A DNA stretch of 64,000 nt from Rhodobacter sp. (GCA_022824145.1 JAJEAY010000194.1:98274-162273), one strand, 5' to 3'; counted from the stretch's first letter, positions 35,163 to 46,925 are shown. A program made the numbers and translations. The notes: a model not told the origin generated them from the letters alone.

Positions 35163-36827
35163 TCAGTCAACCCGACTGATCGCAACAGTAACCTCAGGTT
35201 TCTTTCCGATCTCCGCCATCGCAGCCTTCCGGACCACCGACCGAACCAGTTCATCCACAGCCTGATCATCCGCAAGCACCTTGCGCTTCTGGCGGCCAAG
35301 TGCCCGCATCAGAGCGTGGTCCAGAACTTCATCAAGCGGTTCGCCAGACCGACCTGTCCGGGCCAGCCCCATGGCTTCGCACCAGGTCTCAGCCTTTCCG
35401 CCGCTTCCTTCTATCTGGACTTCAACATGCACATGGCCATTCAATGCCATTCGGATGCGGTCGCGCACGACAAACGACTTCGAATCCACCAATTCCGTTC
35501 CGTCAAGATAGGTTCGCCCGACCTCAATCCGTTCGATCACTTTCGGCGAATTCCCGGAGAGGTCCACGACAGCGCCGTTGGTCGCCACAATGGCGGCACG
35601 GCCTCCCGCCTGGGCCAGCCTGGCATGCGCGCTGAGCATCCGGTGCTCTCCATGCATGGGAATCACCATAGCGGGATCGGTGAGCGCATGCATCTCTTCC
35701 AGATCCGGCCTGTTGGCATGACCTGAAACATGGTATCTGTCAGTGGCGTCATCTATGACCTCAACGCCCTTCTCGCTAAGTCCGTTCATGATGCGGATCA
35801 CATGGCGTTCGTTGCCCGGAATGGTCTTGGACGAAAACAGGAACGTGTCTCCGTCCTTAAGCTCGAATCCGTGGTACTTGCCGCGGCTGAGCTGGGCCGT
35901 GGCCGCCCTGCGCTCGCCCTGACTGCCGGTCGCTAGCAGCAATAGGCGGTTCCGGGGAATGTCCCCGGCGTCTTCTGGACTGACAACTCTTGGAAAACGC
36001 TCCAGAATCCCTGCCGTTTTTCCGGCTTCAACCATCCGCCGCATCGCGCGGCCAAGCAGCACAACCGATCGTCCCGCCTTCTGGCCGGCGTCAGCAAGTG
36101 TCTTGAGACGCGCGATGTTTGACGCAAAGGTCGTTGCTGCCACCATCCCGGTGGCCGAGGACAGAAGCTCCTCGATTTCGGCAGCCAGGCTTGCTTCTGA
36201 ACGGCCGGGATTCGGCGAAAAGACATTGGTGGAATCGCAGACCAGTGCGCGCACTCCGGATGCCGCAACCTCTTTCCACAGCGAGTGGTCAAACGGCTCT
36301 CCCACCACAGGCGTCCTGTCAAGCTTGAAGTCGCCGGTGTGAAGAATCCGGCCAATCGGCGTATCGATTGCCAATGCCGAACTCTCCGGAATTGAATGCG
36401 AAACAGGCAGCATTCCGACAGTGAACGGTCCTGCCTGCACCGTCTCCGGCCAAGCCGAGACCGTCTCGATCGTTTCGGGAGCGATTCCGCATTCCTCCAG
36501 CTTCATCCGCCCGATGCAGGCCGTAAAGGCACGGGCATAGACCGGCACTCGAAGCCTGTTCCAGAGATAGCCCACTGCGCCGATATGATCTTCATGCGCA
36601 TGGGTGACGAATATCGCCTCTATCCGGTCCCGACGCTCCGCCAGCCACTCGATGTCCGGGAGGATCAGGCCAACGCCAGGCGTTGTGTCCATGTCGGGAA
36701 ACGTCACGCCAAGATCGACCACAATCAGCCGTTCCCTGCCTTCACGCCCATATCCGTAAACATATGAATTCATGCCCACTTCGTCCGCGCCGCCAAGCGG
36801 CAGGAATATCAGTCTGCCGTCGGCCAT
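35163..36827 (-). CDS. rnj: Ribonuclease J
   Basis: A beta-CASP metallo-beta-lactamase nuclease acting in RNA maturation and decay. The zinc motif is VTHAHEDHIGAVGYL; other ligands are in LHTGDFKLD and VSGHANRPD. VIPMHGEHRML is the usual beta-CASP His motif. The length of 554 residues is standard for the alphaproteobacterial enzyme. It lies just downstream of coaX at the end of the nuo-birA-coaX series, a common neighbourhood in Rhodobacterales. Confidence 0.95.
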   Translation of the reverse strand: MADGRLIFLPLGGADEVGMNSYVYGYGREGRERLIVVDLGVTFPDMDTTPGVGLILPDIEWLAERRDRIEAIFVTHAHEDHIGAVGYLWNRLRVPVYARAFTACIGRMKLEECGIAPETIETVSAWPETVQAGPFTVGMLPVSHSIPESSALAIDTPIGRILHTGDFKLDRTPVVGEPFDHSLWKEVAASGVRALVCDSTNVFSPNPGRSEASLAAEIEELLSSATGMVAATTFASNIARLKTLADAGQKAGRSVVLLGRAMRRMVEAGKTAGILERFPRVVSPEDAGDIPRNRLLLLATGSQGERRAATAQLSRGKYHGFELKDGDTFLFSSKTIPGNERHVIRIMNGLSEKGVEVIDDATDRYHVSGHANRPDLEEMHALTDPAMVIPMHGEHRMLSAHARLAQAGGRAAIVATNGAVVDLSGNSPKVIERIEVGRTYLDGTELVDSKSFVVRDRIRMALNGHVHVEVQIEGSGGKAETWCEAMGLARTGRSGEPLDEVLDHALMRALGRQKRKVLADDQAVDELVRSVVRKAAMAEIGKKPEVTVAISRVD

Positions 36828-36830
36828 ACC

Positions 36831-37604
36831 CTACCCATTCTCCTTGTTGTAGCGGTGGATCACAGTGAGCCCATGCATCGTCAGATCCTCGTCGATCAGG
36901 TCGAAGAGCACGTCGCCCTGGGCAAACAAAGGTGCGAGACCACCGGTTCCGATGACCCGCATCCCGGCTCTGTACTCACCCTTGATTCGCGACGCGATCC
37001 CCTGCACGAGACCGACATATCCCCAGAACACCCCGGCCTGCATACAGTCGACTGTGTTTGTTCCGATCACATTCTTTGGCTTGGTTACGTCCACGTGAGG
37101 AAGAGCCGCGGCGGCGGCGTGAAGCGCCTCTAGACTTAAGTTCACACCGGGCGCGATGACTCCACCCACATAGGCACCGTCGTTGGCGACGACATCAAAG
37201 GTCGTTGCCGTTCCGAAATCCACAACGATCAGGTCGCCGCCGTGCCGGTCGAAGGCCCCCGCTGCGTTCACAAGACGGTCAGGCCCGACGATGGTTCCCT
37301 CGTCAACCCGCGGTTCCACGGGAAGACGACAGTCCGGTTTGCCGACTACGTAGGGACGGGTGCCAAAATAGTTCGCGCAGAGCACCCGGAGATTGAACAC
37401 GACGCGCGGCACCGTCGACGAAATGATCACCTCATCGATTTCCATTGGAACGCCCAAGCGTCCGAGAAGCGTCGAGAACCAGACATAGTACTGATCCGCC
37501 GTACGCTGGTGCGCGGTCATGGTTCGGAACGTGGCACGGAACTCCGTGCCATCCCAGACGGCGAAAACGGTGTTCGTGTTGCCACAGTCAATGCAGAGAA
37601 GCAT
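36831..37604 (-). CDS. coaX: Type III pantothenate kinase
   Basis: Phosphorylates pantothenate, the first step of coenzyme A synthesis. It has MLLCIDCGNTNTVFAVWDG (ATP-binding ASKHA motif), GPDRLVNAAGAFDRHG and VVDFGTATTFDVV. The length of 257 residues is normal. The start at 37604 is set by the conserved N-terminus; the open frame to 37823 lies within birA and is discarded. It is 11 bases after birA and three before rnj. Confidence 0.95.
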   Translation of the reverse strand: MLLCIDCGNTNTVFAVWDGTEFRATFRTMTAHQRTADQYYVWFSTLLGRLGVPMEIDEVIISSTVPRVVFNLRVLCANYFGTRPYVVGKPDCRLPVEPRVDEGTIVGPDRLVNAAGAFDRHGGDLIVVDFGTATTFDVVANDGAYVGGVIAPGVNLSLEALHAAAAALPHVDVTKPKNVIGTNTVDCMQAGVFWGYVGLVQGIASRIKGEYRAGMRVIGTGGLAPLFAQGDVLFDLIDEDLTMHGLTVIHRYNKENG

Positions 37605-37615
37605 TTCGCAGTTCC

Positions 37616-38383
37616 TTAGAGATAAACGTCCGCAGCGGAAACGGCGCGACGCGCATCGGCTGTTCGGAGCACAAGCGCACCCGAAGAGTCGACCGTTTCG
37701 AAAACTCCGGTGATTTCCTCTGACGGCATGCGCGCGGTGACCGTCCGCCCAAGCCCCGCAGCCCGCGCCAGCCAGGTTTCTCGAATCGGTGCGAAGCCGC
37801 ATTCCGCGAACTTTCGTTCCCAAAATGCGAACGCCGGAGCGAGCGCCGCGAGAAGATTTTCCGGGCTCACCGAGTGCCCCATGCAGCCGAAAAGGGAAAC
37901 AGGTTTCAACGCTCCGGCCTCTACATCCGCGGCATCAGGCGCTTCCGCAAGGTTCACGCCGATGCCAATTGCCAGATGACGCGCAGATCGGCCGCTTCCG
38001 AGGCTTTCCAGAAGTATGCCCGCAAGCTTGCCCCCGTCCAGGAGCATATCGTTGGGCCATTTCAAAGCGAACGGATCCGTACGCCCGGTGACCGCCGCAA
38101 GCGCGTCATACAATGCCAGTCCCGCGACGAATCCACGCAGCGCAAGCGACGCCAGCGGTTCCGGTGGGGACAGCAGCAGTGTTGCGCTGAAATTTCCTTT
38201 CAAAGATTCCCACCTGCGGCCTCGCCGAGCACGCGCTGCGGTCTGGCGCAGCGCAAGAATCCAGGTCGGCAGTTCCGCCAGCGGCGCCCGCCGCGCCGCT
38301 TCGGCATTTGTGCTGTCGGTCTCCGCCAGGATTACCCGAGCGTAACCGGACGGCCAGTCGCCCCATTCATGCTCAGTTGACAA
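37616..38383 (-). CDS. birA: Biotin--[acetyl-CoA-carboxylase] ligase
   Basis: Attaches biotin to carboxylase subunits using ATP. Typical motifs are [31 protein letters not shown] (biotin loop) and [20 protein letters not shown], with [12 protein letters not shown]. There is no N-terminal DNA-binding domain, so it is the monofunctional class. No ATG is available; TTG 38383 is the likeliest start and overlaps the 3' end of nuoN by 11 bases. TTG 38422 would add an Arg-rich stretch that lies within nuoN. Confidence 0.9.
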   Translation of the reverse strand: MSTEHEWGDWPSGYARVILAETDSTNAEAARRAPLAELPTWILALRQTAARARRGRRWESLKGNFSATLLLSPPEPLASLALRGFVAGLALYDALAAVTGRTDPFALKWPNDMLLDGGKLAGILLESLGSGRSARHLAIGIGVNLAEAPDAADVEAGALKPVSLFGCMGHSVSPENLLAALAPAFAFWERKFAECGFAPIRETWLARAAGLGRTVTARMPSEEITGVFETVDSSGALVLRTADARRAVSAADVYL

Positions 38384-39809
38384 GAGCCGCCGCCGCCGTC
38401 GCCGCCAGGCTTTCGATGCCAAAAAGATTGATCACACCCGCAACCATGATGGCCGCCGACACCATCAGGAGCGCCCATTGCGTTGGAGCCATGGAACCGT
38501 CAAGCGTTTCTCCGTCCTCGCCAAAATACATATAGTACACGATTCGCAGATAGTAGAACGCCCCGATCACGCTGGCGACCACTCCCGCGACCGCGAGCCA
38601 CGCCATATTCGCATCGACCGCCGCCCGAAGAACGTAGAACTTTCCGAAGAACCCGACCAACGGCGGTACGCCCGCAAGGCTGAACATCAGAACCAGAATC
38701 GCAAGCGCCTTGAGCGGCTCGTGCTTGGAATATAGGTTCAGCGCACCGATATCCGTCACCGCCTGCCCGTCCCGTTCCATTGACAGGATGAACGCAAAGG
38801 TTCCGACATTCATTGTGACGTAGATCGCCATATACACCAGCATCGCCTGCACGCCAAAAGCCGTGCCGCTCGCAAGACCCATCAGCGCGAACCCCATATG
38901 CGCGATGGACGAATAAGCCATCAGGCGCTTGATGTCCCTCTGGCCGATCGCCGCGACCGCGCCAAGAAACATCGACGCCACCGACAGGAAGGCCACGATC
39001 TGGCTCCAGTCGGCAACCGCGCCGCCAAACGCATCATGAACGACGCGGGCGAACAGCCCCATGGCCGCCATCTTCGGAGCCGTGGCAAAAAACGCGGTGA
39101 CGGGAGTCGGAGAACCTTCATAGACATCCGGCGTCCACATATGGAACGGAACGGCGGATACCTTGAACGCGAGACCGCTCAGGATGAACGCGAGACCGAG
39201 CAGCAGGCCCAGAGGAATTCCTTCCGATGCCGCCTGAAGAATGCCGGCAAACACCGTCGTTCCGGCGAAACCATAAGTCAGCGAGGCGCCGTAGAGAAGC
39301 AGACCTGAGCCAAGGGCGCCGAGCACGAAGTATTTCAGGCCCGCCTCGGTCGATCTCACACTGTCCCGGCGCAGGCTCGCCACCACATAAAGCGAAAGGG
39401 ACTGAAGCTCGAGACCCATATAGAGCGCGATGAGGTCGCCGGCCGACACCATGACCATCATGCCGCAGACCGCGAACGCAACAAGCAGCGGATACTCGAA
39501 ACTCAGCAGCCCGCGCTTCGCCATGTAGTCTTCACCCATTACCAGAACCAAGGCTGCGGAAATCAAGATCACGACCTTGGCAAAGCGGGCGAACGCATCG
39601 TCCACGAACATACCACCGAATGCCACGTTCACGCCCTGTCCGCTGAATCCGATCCAGACCGCCAGCGCGATGAACGTTGCCGCCGTGCCCCACACCATCG
39701 AAGGAGCGGCTCTGTCCTGACCGCCATACACGCCGAACATGAGCGCCCCCATGGCGGCAACCGCAAGGACGATCTCAGGCAGAAGGGTCAGAAGATCGGA
39801 GTAGATCAT
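38373..39809 (-). CDS. nuoN: NADH-quinone oxidoreductase subunit N
   Basis: Antiporter-like proton-pumping membrane subunit of complex I, 478 residues with about 14 membrane helices. The start is [15 protein letters not shown]; the Lys-containing helix region ([33 protein letters not shown]) and [16 protein letters not shown] are diagnostic. ATG 39809 is one base past the nuoM stop; longer in-frame starts lie within nuoM. Confidence 0.95.
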   Translation of the reverse strand: MIYSDLLTLLPEIVLAVAAMGALMFGVYGGQDRAAPSMVWGTAATFIALAVWIGFSGQGVNVAFGGMFVDDAFARFAKVVILISAALVLVMGEDYMAKRGLLSFEYPLLVAFAVCGMMVMVSAGDLIALYMGLELQSLSLYVVASLRRDSVRSTEAGLKYFVLGALGSGLLLYGASLTYGFAGTTVFAGILQAASEGIPLGLLLGLAFILSGLAFKVSAVPFHMWTPDVYEGSPTPVTAFFATAPKMAAMGLFARVVHDAFGGAVADWSQIVAFLSVASMFLGAVAAIGQRDIKRLMAYSSIAHMGFALMGLASGTAFGVQAMLVYMAIYVTMNVGTFAFILSMERDGQAVTDIGALNLYSKHEPLKALAILVLMFSLAGVPPLVGFFGKFYVLRAAVDANMAWLAVAGVVASVIGAFYYLRIVYYMYFGEDGETLDGSMAPTQWALLMVSAAIMVAGVINLFGIESLAATAAAALVN

Positions 39810-39810
39810 T

Positions 39811-41364
39811 TCAGTGGCCCATGCTTTCGGCGACCAGATAAGCGGCACCTGACCATTCGGCGACGGCGGCACTGTGACCGGCCACAAGCGCCTCAACGGA
39901 CGGGCCGATTATATCGGTCACAAGACTTGGATAGACGCCAAGCAGAAGTGTCATTGCCACCAAGGGCGCGAAGATCAACCGCTCCCGCCAGTTCAGGTCG
40001 GCGATCGATTTCAGCGCCTCCCGGACCAGTTCCCCCATCATGACTCGGCGGTAGAGCCAAAGAGCGTAGGCCGCGCTCAGAACAACGCCGGTTGCCGCCA
40101 CCGCGGCAACCCACGTGTTGGCCTGGAAGATGCCCATCAGTGTCAGGAACTCGCCGATGAATCCCGATGTGCCGGGCAGGCCGACATTTGCCAGTGTGAA
40201 CAGCATGAAAATCAGCGCGTAGGCCGGCATCCGGCTAACAAGGCCACCGTATGCGTCGATTTCCCGGGTATGCATTCGGTCGTAGATGACGCCCACGCAA
40301 AGGAACAGAGCGCCGGAAATGAAGCCATGGCTGAGCATCTGGAAGATGGCTCCGTCAATTCCCTGCTGGTTCGCGGCGAAAATGCCCGCCGTGACATAGC
40401 CCATGTGGGCAACCGAAGAATAGGCGATCAGCTTCTTCATGTCCTCCTGCGCCAGCGCCACCAGTGACGTGTAGACTATGGCGATGGCGCTCAGCCACAG
40501 GACCAGCGGCGCGAGCAGGTCGGAGGCGACCGGAAACATCGGGAACGAGAACCGCAGGAACCCATAGCCACCCATTTTCAGCAGGATCGCCGCCAGCACC
40601 ACCGAACCGGCGGTCGGCGCCTGCACATGGGCGTCGGGTAGCCAGGTATGGACCGGCCACATGGGCATCTTGACGGCGAAACTCGCGAAAAACGCCAGCC
40701 ATAGGAGCGTTTGAAGGCCGCCCGCAACACTGATTCCGAGCAACTCAAGTCCGTCGGACGAGAAACTATGTGTCAGGAGCGCCTCGATATCCGTCGTGCC
40801 CGAGTCATGGTACATTGCGATCATCGCGACCAGCATCAGCACCGAGCCAAGGAACGTGTAGAGGAAGAACTTGAAGGCGGCGTAGATGCGCTCCCTGCCT
40901 CCCCAGATCCCGATGATCAGGAACATCGGGATCAGGCCGCCTTCGAAAAACAGGTAGAAAAGCACCAGGTCGAGCGACGTGAAGACGCCGAGCATCAGCG
41001 TTTCCAGCGCCAGGAAAGCGATCATGTAGTCCTTCACCCGGTGCGTTACGCCCCAGCACGCGATGATTGTTATCGGCATCAGGAAGGTGGTCAGCATCAC
41101 GAACAGAATCGAAATGCCGTCAATGCCCATCCGGTATTTCAGCCCCAGCAGCCAATCGTGCTCTTCCACGAACTGGAATCCGGTGTTTCCGGGATCAAAC
41201 CCCGCGATCAGGAACAGCGAAATGATGAAGGTGACCGAGGTCGCGGTCAGCGCCAGCCACTTCGCGTTCCGCTGGGCCGCTTCGTCGTCTCCGCGCAGGA
41301 AGAGCGCCAGAATTCCCGCCGCCGCCATCGGCAGGAACGTAACTATGGAAAGAATGTTTTCCAT
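39811..41364 (-). CDS. nuoM: NADH-quinone oxidoreductase subunit M
   Basis: Antiporter-like proton-pumping membrane subunit of complex I, 517 residues. Motifs include [18 protein letters not shown], the conserved Glu in [38 protein letters not shown] and [17 protein letters not shown]. The start at 41364 overlaps the nuoL stop (ATGA), showing translational coupling. Confidence 0.95.
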   Translation of the reverse strand: MENILSIVTFLPMAAAGILALFLRGDDEAAQRNAKWLALTATSVTFIISLFLIAGFDPGNTGFQFVEEHDWLLGLKYRMGIDGISILFVMLTTFLMPITIIACWGVTHRVKDYMIAFLALETLMLGVFTSLDLVLFYLFFEGGLIPMFLIIGIWGGRERIYAAFKFFLYTFLGSVLMLVAMIAMYHDSGTTDIEALLTHSFSSDGLELLGISVAGGLQTLLWLAFFASFAVKMPMWPVHTWLPDAHVQAPTAGSVVLAAILLKMGGYGFLRFSFPMFPVASDLLAPLVLWLSAIAIVYTSLVALAQEDMKKLIAYSSVAHMGYVTAGIFAANQQGIDGAIFQMLSHGFISGALFLCVGVIYDRMHTREIDAYGGLVSRMPAYALIFMLFTLANVGLPGTSGFIGEFLTLMGIFQANTWVAAVAATGVVLSAAYALWLYRRVMMGELVREALKSIADLNWRERLIFAPLVAMTLLLGVYPSLVTDIIGPSVEALVAGHSAAVAEWSGAAYLVAESMGH

Positions 41365-43460
41365 CAGCCCGTCCCGCCTGCGAGAGTCATCCATGTGACG
41401 AGGATCACGATCCCCGCAACCATAGCGAATGCGTAGGTGAAAATGTAACCGGACTGGGCACGGGCCGCGATCGACGTCAGGAACGGCACGACACCCATTG
41501 CCAGTCCGTTGATGGTGCCGTCAATGATCCCGCCATCGCCGCGCCGCCACAGAATTCCGGCGATGGACCGCGCCGGACGGACGAACACAGCATCGAAAAT
41601 CTCGTCAAAATACCATTTGTTCAGGAGGAACAGGTACAATGGCCGTTGGTTCTCTGCCAGTCTTTCGGGCAGGTCCGGCCTGCGGATATAGAACAGCCAT
41701 GCGACGGCAAATCCGAGCAGCATCGCGACAAAGGGGGCGACCTTCACCCATGCCGGCGCATGGTGCGCTTCATCCATCACATGGTTGTCAGGATGCGCGA
41801 ACACGGCACCCTGTCCAGGAGTCCAGCCGGCTGCCGCCGTCGCTCCATGCCCGTCCCCTGTCTCGCCAGCCGAGTCTTCAGCCTGTCCATGGGTTTCCGT
41901 GCTATGGTCTGCGTCGGAGTGATGCACGGGCGTGCCGTAAAACCTGTTTACGGTTTCGTGGTCACCGAAGAACTGTCCGAACCAGACCATACCCGCGAAT
42001 GTCGCTCCCAGCGCGAGCGCACCGAGCGGAACCAGCATGGTCCATGGACTCTCATGTGCATGTTCATGGGCGTGCCCGTCACCTCGCGGCTCGCCGAAAA
42101 ACGTCATGAATACCAGCCGCCAGGAATAAAAGCTCGTGAACACGGCCGCCACAACCAGAAGCACGAAGGCAAATCCACCTGCACCCGTATGCGCCCCCCA
42201 TGCGCTCTCGATAATTGCGTCCTTCGACAGGAAGCCCGCGAATCCGATATGCGTAAGCGGAATGCCGACGCCTGTGATCGCAAGCGTACCGACCATCATC
42301 GCCATGAAGGTGTAGGGAATCTTTTGCCTCAGGCCTCCATAGTTCCTCATATCCTGTTCATGATGCATTGCATGGATCACTGAACCCGCTCCAAGAAACA
42401 GCATCGCCTTGAAAAACGCATGGGTGAACAGATGGAACATGGCCGCTGAATAAACGCCAACGCCGGCAGCGACGAACATATAGCCAAGCTGCGAACAGGT
42501 CGAATAGGCGATTACCCGCTTGATATCGTTCTGGACCAGCCCAACCGTAGCCGCGAAAAACGCGGTAAGCGCACCGATGTAAACGACAAACGTCTTTGCC
42601 TCCGGCGCGAATTCCATCAGCGGCGACATACGGCAGACCAGGAAGACACCTGCTGTCACCATGGTCGCGGCATGGATCAATGCCGAGACCGGAGTCGGAC
42701 CTTCCATCGCATCCGGAAGCCATGTGTGCAGGAACAGCTGTGCGGACTTGCCCATGGCGCCGACAAACAGAAGGAACGCGGCGAGATTGGCGGCGTTCCA
42801 GTCCGTCCACAGGAAGGTGATCCTGGTCTCAGCGAGTTCCGGCGCCTTCTCGAAGATGATGTCCAGCGATATCGAGTCAGTCAGCAGGAAGAGCGCGAAG
42901 ATGCCCAGCGCGAACCCGAAATCACCCACCCGATTGACCACAAATGCCTTGATCGCCGCCGCGTTGGCGCTTGGCTTGCGAAAGTAAAACCCGACCAGGA
43001 GGTACGAGGCGACGCCCACGCCTTCCCAACCAAAGAACATCTGGACGAGGTTGTCGGAGGTCACCAGCGCCAGCATTGCGAAGGTGAAGAACGAAAGATA
43101 GGCGAAAAACCTTGGCCGGTAGCTTTCGCCTTCGGGAAAGTTCCCGTCATCCGCCATGTAACCGAAACTGTAGAGATGGACGAGCGCCGAAACCGTCGTC
43201 ACCACCACCAACATGATCGCGGTCAGCCGGTCGAGCCGGATCGCCCAGTCCGTTGCAAGGCTTCCTGACTCGATGAACCGCATAATTACGATCCGCTGGG
43301 TCTCGCCGTCAAATCCGAGGAAAACGATCCAGCTGAGCAGGCAGGACAGGAACAGCAGCCCCGTGGCGATCCACTGTGCCGCCGCTTCTCCGGTCAGCCT
43401 CCAACCGAAGCCACAGAGGATCGCGCCAACAAGAGGCGCAAGGACGATGGTGGCTTCCAT
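41364..43460 (-). CDS. nuoL: NADH-quinone oxidoreductase subunit L
   Basis: The largest antiporter-like membrane subunit of complex I, 698 residues, with the long lateral helix near the C-terminus. [50 protein letters not shown] and [17 protein letters not shown] are diagnostic. The region between helices at residues about 460-470 and 512-567 is rich in His and Asp/Glu ([29 protein letters not shown]). The ATG at 43460 follows nuoK by six bases. Confidence 0.95.
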   Translation of the reverse strand: MEATIVLAPLVGAILCGFGWRLTGEAAAQWIATGLLFLSCLLSWIVFLGFDGETQRIVIMRFIESGSLATDWAIRLDRLTAIMLVVVTTVSALVHLYSFGYMADDGNFPEGESYRPRFFAYLSFFTFAMLALVTSDNLVQMFFGWEGVGVASYLLVGFYFRKPSANAAAIKAFVVNRVGDFGFALGIFALFLLTDSISLDIIFEKAPELAETRITFLWTDWNAANLAAFLLFVGAMGKSAQLFLHTWLPDAMEGPTPVSALIHAATMVTAGVFLVCRMSPLMEFAPEAKTFVVYIGALTAFFAATVGLVQNDIKRVIAYSTCSQLGYMFVAAGVGVYSAAMFHLFTHAFFKAMLFLGAGSVIHAMHHEQDMRNYGGLRQKIPYTFMAMMVGTLAITGVGIPLTHIGFAGFLSKDAIIESAWGAHTGAGGFAFVLLVVAAVFTSFYSWRLVFMTFFGEPRGDGHAHEHAHESPWTMLVPLGALALGATFAGMVWFGQFFGDHETVNRFYGTPVHHSDADHSTETHGQAEDSAGETGDGHGATAAAGWTPGQGAVFAHPDNHVMDEAHHAPAWVKVAPFVAMLLGFAVAWLFYIRRPDLPERLAENQRPLYLFLLNKWYFDEIFDAVFVRPARSIAGILWRRGDGGIIDGTINGLAMGVVPFLTSIAARAQSGYIFTYAFAMVAGIVILVTWMTLAGGTG

Positions 43461-43466
43461 GAACGC

Positions 43467-43772
43467 TTACCCCTTCATCACATTGACGTCTTCGACGTCG
43501 ATCGTGCCCCGGTTCCGGAAGAAGCAGACCAGAATCGCAAGGCCGATGGCAGCCTCGGCGGCAGCGACGGTCAGTACGAAGAGGGTGAATATCTGGCCAA
43601 CCAGGTCACCGAGGAAACTGGAAAAGGCGACAAGGTTGATGTTCACTGCAAGCAGGATCAGTTCGATGGACATCAGCAGGATGATGACGTTTTTCCGATT
43701 CAGGAATATGCCGAAAATTCCGATGACGAACAGCGCCGCCGCAACGGCAAGATAATGCTCTAGACCGATCAT
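43467..43772 (-). CDS. nuoK: NADH-quinone oxidoreductase subunit K
   Basis: A small complex I membrane subunit of 101 residues and three helices. The conserved Glu residues of the proton path are in [19 protein letters not shown] and [15 protein letters not shown]. It is followed closely by nuoL. An unusual 280-base spacer with no gene separates it from nuoJ. Confidence 0.95.
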   Translation of the reverse strand: MIGLEHYLAVAAALFVIGIFGIFLNRKNVIILLMSIELILLAVNINLVAFSSFLGDLVGQIFTLFVLTVAAAEAAIGLAILVCFFRNRGTIDVEDVNVMKG

Positions 43773-44052
43773 TCGCTCTCTCCGGAAAGAACGGACGCAG
43801 GCGGCCCAAAAAACGCGAGGCGGCGGAAGGCCGGGCCAGACTTGGTCGTCAATGCTACTTCAGTACCGGACAGGCAGGAAACACCTGTCACGATCCGCGG
43901 AATCCCATCTGCTGTTCCGGAAACGGCCATCCAGCGCCCCTATTCCATTCCCCGCTCAGGGCGACCGCGGCGCCACGGATTTCCAGTTCCCGCAAATCCC
44001 GTCATTGAGTTCTCCGTAAATCCATCGCGTTCTTCCATTTTCAACCCCACGA
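43773..44052. other. Non-coding spacer inside the nuo operon (nuoJ-nuoK)
   Basis: 280 bases with no minus-strand gene. nuoJ and nuoK normally adjoin or overlap, so this is an unusual expansion, possibly a degraded accessory gene or an internal regulatory region. Confidence 0.4.
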
Positions 44053-44667
44053 TCAAAGACCCTGCCCCGTCTCCACGTCCCTGACCTGCAGCGCGGATGC
44101 CGGATCACGGTAGATCTGTGACAGTATGTCCTGCCTTTTGATGTTTTTCCTGTGCCTGAGGGTCAGCACGATCGCTCCGATCATCGCAACCAGCAGAACA
44201 AGTCCTGCCAGCTGGAACAGCAGGAAATAGTCGTCATAGAGCAGCCTTCCGAGCGCAGCGGTGTTGTGCGTTTCCGATACGGCAGGCGTGACAGCGGCGC
44301 GAAGTTCGTCTGCCTGGTCTGAATACGTCCATGTCCCGATGACAAGCCCAAGTTCCATCAGCAGCACGACACCGATCAGGAGCGCGATCGGAAAGTATTT
44401 CGCCATTTCGGCCTTAAGCTCGGCAAAGTCCACATCAAGCATCATGACCACGAAAAGGAACAGCACCGCCACCGCGCCGACATAGACGATAACCAGTAGC
44501 ATCGCCACGAACTCGGCTCCCAGCAGCACGAACAGGCCCGCTGCGCTGAGGAACGCGAGGATCAGCCAAAGCACCGAATGCACCGGATTGCGGCTGGTTA
44601 CGGTAAACAGGCCTGCCGCAATCGACATCACAGCAAATACGTAGAAGGCAAAGCCGGCGAATCCCAT
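44053..44667 (-). CDS. nuoJ: NADH-quinone oxidoreductase subunit J
   Basis: A complex I membrane subunit of 204 residues with five helices. The region [24 protein letters not shown] contains the conserved glycine-rich pi-bulge helix linked to proton transfer. The C-terminal tail ([24 protein letters not shown]) is cytoplasmic. It starts three bases after the carboxymuconolactone-decarboxylase-like gene. Confidence 0.95.
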   Translation of the reverse strand: MGFAGFAFYVFAVMSIAAGLFTVTSRNPVHSVLWLILAFLSAAGLFVLLGAEFVAMLLVIVYVGAVAVLFLFVVMMLDVDFAELKAEMAKYFPIALLIGVVLLMELGLVIGTWTYSDQADELRAAVTPAVSETHNTAALGRLLYDDYFLLFQLAGLVLLVAMIGAIVLTLRHRKNIKRQDILSQIYRDPASALQVRDVETGQGL

Positions 44668-44670
44668 CGG

Positions 44671-45075
44671 CTACTTCTCCTTCTCACTTTCGCGCGCTTC
44701 TGACGCGAGCTGCATCGCCTTGGCCAGAGCAGGCGCGCCGCCGAACATTCCCGACATGGCGATCGTTTCATTTATTTCCTGATCCGTAGCCCCGGCGGCG
44801 CGGGCGTGCCGCACCGTCATCCGTATCTGGGCCTCGGCATGGGCACCCATGACGGTCAATCCCATCAGCGTCAGCAGCAGCTTGGTCTTGGCGTTTAGCC
44901 CTTCTGGGTTCAGTGTCCTCCCGAAGAACGCCTCCATGGCCTCCTTCGGCATGGTTGGCCACATGTTCTCGACGGCCGAAGGATTGCCCGGCTCAATCGT
45001 CGGAGACATGGCTCTGGCCCATTCATTGCCGAGCTTCATCAGATCCTCGAACGGGTTCTTCGCGGCGCCGGTCAT
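44671..45075 (-). CDS. Carboxymuconolactone decarboxylase-like (AhpD fold) protein in the nuo operon
   Basis: An all-helical AhpD-like protein of 134 residues. The pattern [14 protein letters not shown], then [26 protein letters not shown] matches the CMD family, with the conserved His (VRHA) and Glu (DQEI). The Cys-x-x-Cys of AhpD peroxidases is missing (AEAQIRM in that place), so thiol peroxidase activity is unlikely. It overlaps nuoI by four bases (ATGA) and is coupled to nuoJ. Genes of this kind sit in the nuo cluster of Rhodobacterales; the role is unknown, perhaps assembly. Confidence 0.85.
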   Translation of the reverse strand: MTGAAKNPFEDLMKLGNEWARAMSPTIEPGNPSAVENMWPTMPKEAMEAFFGRTLNPEGLNAKTKLLLTLMGLTVMGAHAEAQIRMTVRHARAAGATDQEINETIAMSGMFGGAPALAKAMQLASEARESEKEK

Positions 45076-45566
45076 CGGTAAGGGGCATCCAGTTCCAGGT
45101 TGCGGGCGATCACGGCCTCCCAGCGATCGCCGTTCTCGAGCAGCTTCTCCTTGGTATAGAACAGTTCCTCGCGGGTCTCAGCGGCGAATTCGAAATTCGG
45201 GCCCTCGACGATGGCGTCCACCGGACAGGCTTCCTGGCAGAAACCGCAGTATATGCACTTCGTCATGTCGATGTCATAGCGTGTGGTGCGGCGGCTGCCG
45301 TCTTCGCGCGGCTCGGCATCGATCGTGATGGCCTGCGCCGGGCAGATCGCCTCGCACAGCTTGCATGCGATGCAGCGTTCCTCCCCGTTGGGATAGCGCC
45401 GAAGCGCGTGTTCGCCGCGGAACCGGGGACTTAACGGACCCTTCTCATGCGGGTAATTCACGGTTGCTTTCGGCGCCACGAAATACCTCATTCCGAGGGC
45501 GAAGCCCTTCAGGAAATCCCAGAGCACGAAGTACTTTCCGGCACGGATCCAGTCGATCTGGGTCAT
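45072..45566 (-). CDS. nuoI: NADH-quinone oxidoreductase subunit I
   Basis: A hydrophilic complex I subunit of 164 residues carrying two [4Fe-4S] clusters (N6a and N6b). The ligands are in [16 protein letters not shown] and [16 protein letters not shown]. It relays electrons from NuoG to NuoB. The start [13 protein letters not shown] is typical. It is 137 bases after nuoH. Confidence 0.96.
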   Translation of the reverse strand: MTQIDWIRAGKYFVLWDFLKGFALGMRYFVAPKATVNYPHEKGPLSPRFRGEHALRRYPNGEERCIACKLCEAICPAQAITIDAEPREDGSRRTTRYDIDMTKCIYCGFCQEACPVDAIVEGPNFEFAAETREELFYTKEKLLENGDRWEAVIARNLELDAPYR

Positions 45567-45703
45567 TCAAACGCCCCCCTAGGATGGCCGGAGCAGGCAT
45601 TGCTATCCCAAGTGAGTCCAAATCGGGTGACCTGCCCCTCCCGACACCGGAATGGCTTCGCCCGGCATCTGCCTGTCCCGGGACTGATGGTCCAAAGCAT
45701 GCC

Positions 45704-46741
45704 TCAACCTCCAACTGCCCAGCGCGCATAGGCGCCGCCAAAGGCGCCGAACTGCGCGAAAAACGCCACGATCACCACCCACGCGATCGAAGCCGGCAGA
45801 AACACCTTCCAACCCAGCCGCATCAGCTGGTCGTAACGGTAGCGCGGAACGATGGCTTTGACCATCGCGAACAGGAAAAAGAAGAACGCCATCTTGGCCA
45901 CCAACCATAGCGGGCTATCCCCAATTCCAGGAATCGGTGAAAGCCAGCCACCGAAAAACAGGAGGCTGGTCAAGGCGCACATCAGGAAAATGGCGATGTA
46001 CTCACCGGCCATGAACAGCAGAAACGGAGTGGACGAGTATTCGACCTGATAGCCCGCCACCAGCTCGGATTCCGCTTCGGGAAGATCGAACGGGGGCCGG
46101 TTGGTCTCAGCCAGCGCGCTGACGAAGAACAGAACCACCATCGGAAGGTGCGGCAGCCAGTACCAGCTGAACAGCCCATAGGCGCCGTCCTGCGCACGCA
46201 CGATATCGCCAAAGTTGAGCGAACCGGTGGAAATGATGACGCCGACAATTATGAATCCTATGGAAACTTCATAGCTGATCATCTGAGCGGCTGACCGGAG
46301 CGATCCCAGGAACGGGTATTTTGAGTTTGACGCCCATCCACCCATGATCACCCCGTAGACCTCCAGCGAAGAAATCGCGAAGACGTACAGAACTGCGACG
46401 TTTATGTTGGCCAGCACCCATCTGTCGCTGAACGGAATCACGGCCCAGGCTACCAGCGCGAGGACAAAGGAAATAAGCGGCGCGAGCATGAAAACGGCCC
46501 GGTCCGCCCCTGCCGGAACCACAACTTCCTTCACCACGTATTTCAGCGCGTCTGCCACTGACTGCAGCAGGCCGTATGCTCCCACGACATTCGGTCCGCG
46601 GCGCATCTGGACAGCGGCCCAGATCTTGCGGTCGCCATAGACCAGAAACAGCAGCGAGACCATCACGAAGCCGATCATCAGCAGGCACTGCGCAGTGATG
46701 ATGACGGCGATGCCTAAACCCGAGGAAAAGAAGTCAGCCAT
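45704..46741 (-). CDS. nuoH: NADH-quinone oxidoreductase subunit H
   Basis: A complex I membrane subunit of 345 residues and about eight helices that forms the quinone chamber. Diagnostic motifs include ERK-like [24 protein letters not shown] (here GDRKI rather than the usual ERKI), [31 protein letters not shown] and [14 protein letters not shown] (RYRYDQL). A 184-base spacer separates it from nuoG. Confidence 0.95.
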   Translation of the reverse strand: MADFFSSGLGIAVIITAQCLLMIGFVMVSLLFLVYGDRKIWAAVQMRRGPNVVGAYGLLQSVADALKYVVKEVVVPAGADRAVFMLAPLISFVLALVAWAVIPFSDRWVLANINVAVLYVFAISSLEVYGVIMGGWASNSKYPFLGSLRSAAQMISYEVSIGFIIVGVIISTGSLNFGDIVRAQDGAYGLFSWYWLPHLPMVVLFFVSALAETNRPPFDLPEAESELVAGYQVEYSSTPFLLFMAGEYIAIFLMCALTSLLFFGGWLSPIPGIGDSPLWLVAKMAFFFFLFAMVKAIVPRYRYDQLMRLGWKVFLPASIAWVVIVAFFAQFGAFGGAYARWAVGG

Positions 46742-46925
46742 TGCCCCTCACATGGTCGGCACCCCCGATTCCAGGACATCGGCGTCCCAACCCCGCAGAA
46801 TCTCCTGCCGAACGGGAAAAACCGCATCCGGACGCCGAATGCCAGCCCTGGTCGGAAGCGGCATGCAACCCGGGGCCGGGCATTGCCAGCGGCTCGGGAA
46901 TCTGTCCGGAACAGGTCATGCGCGT

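Noticed and set aside
37605-37823. Extended start of coaX
   Set aside because: The extension overlaps birA and lacks similarity; the family begins at MLLCIDCGN (37604).
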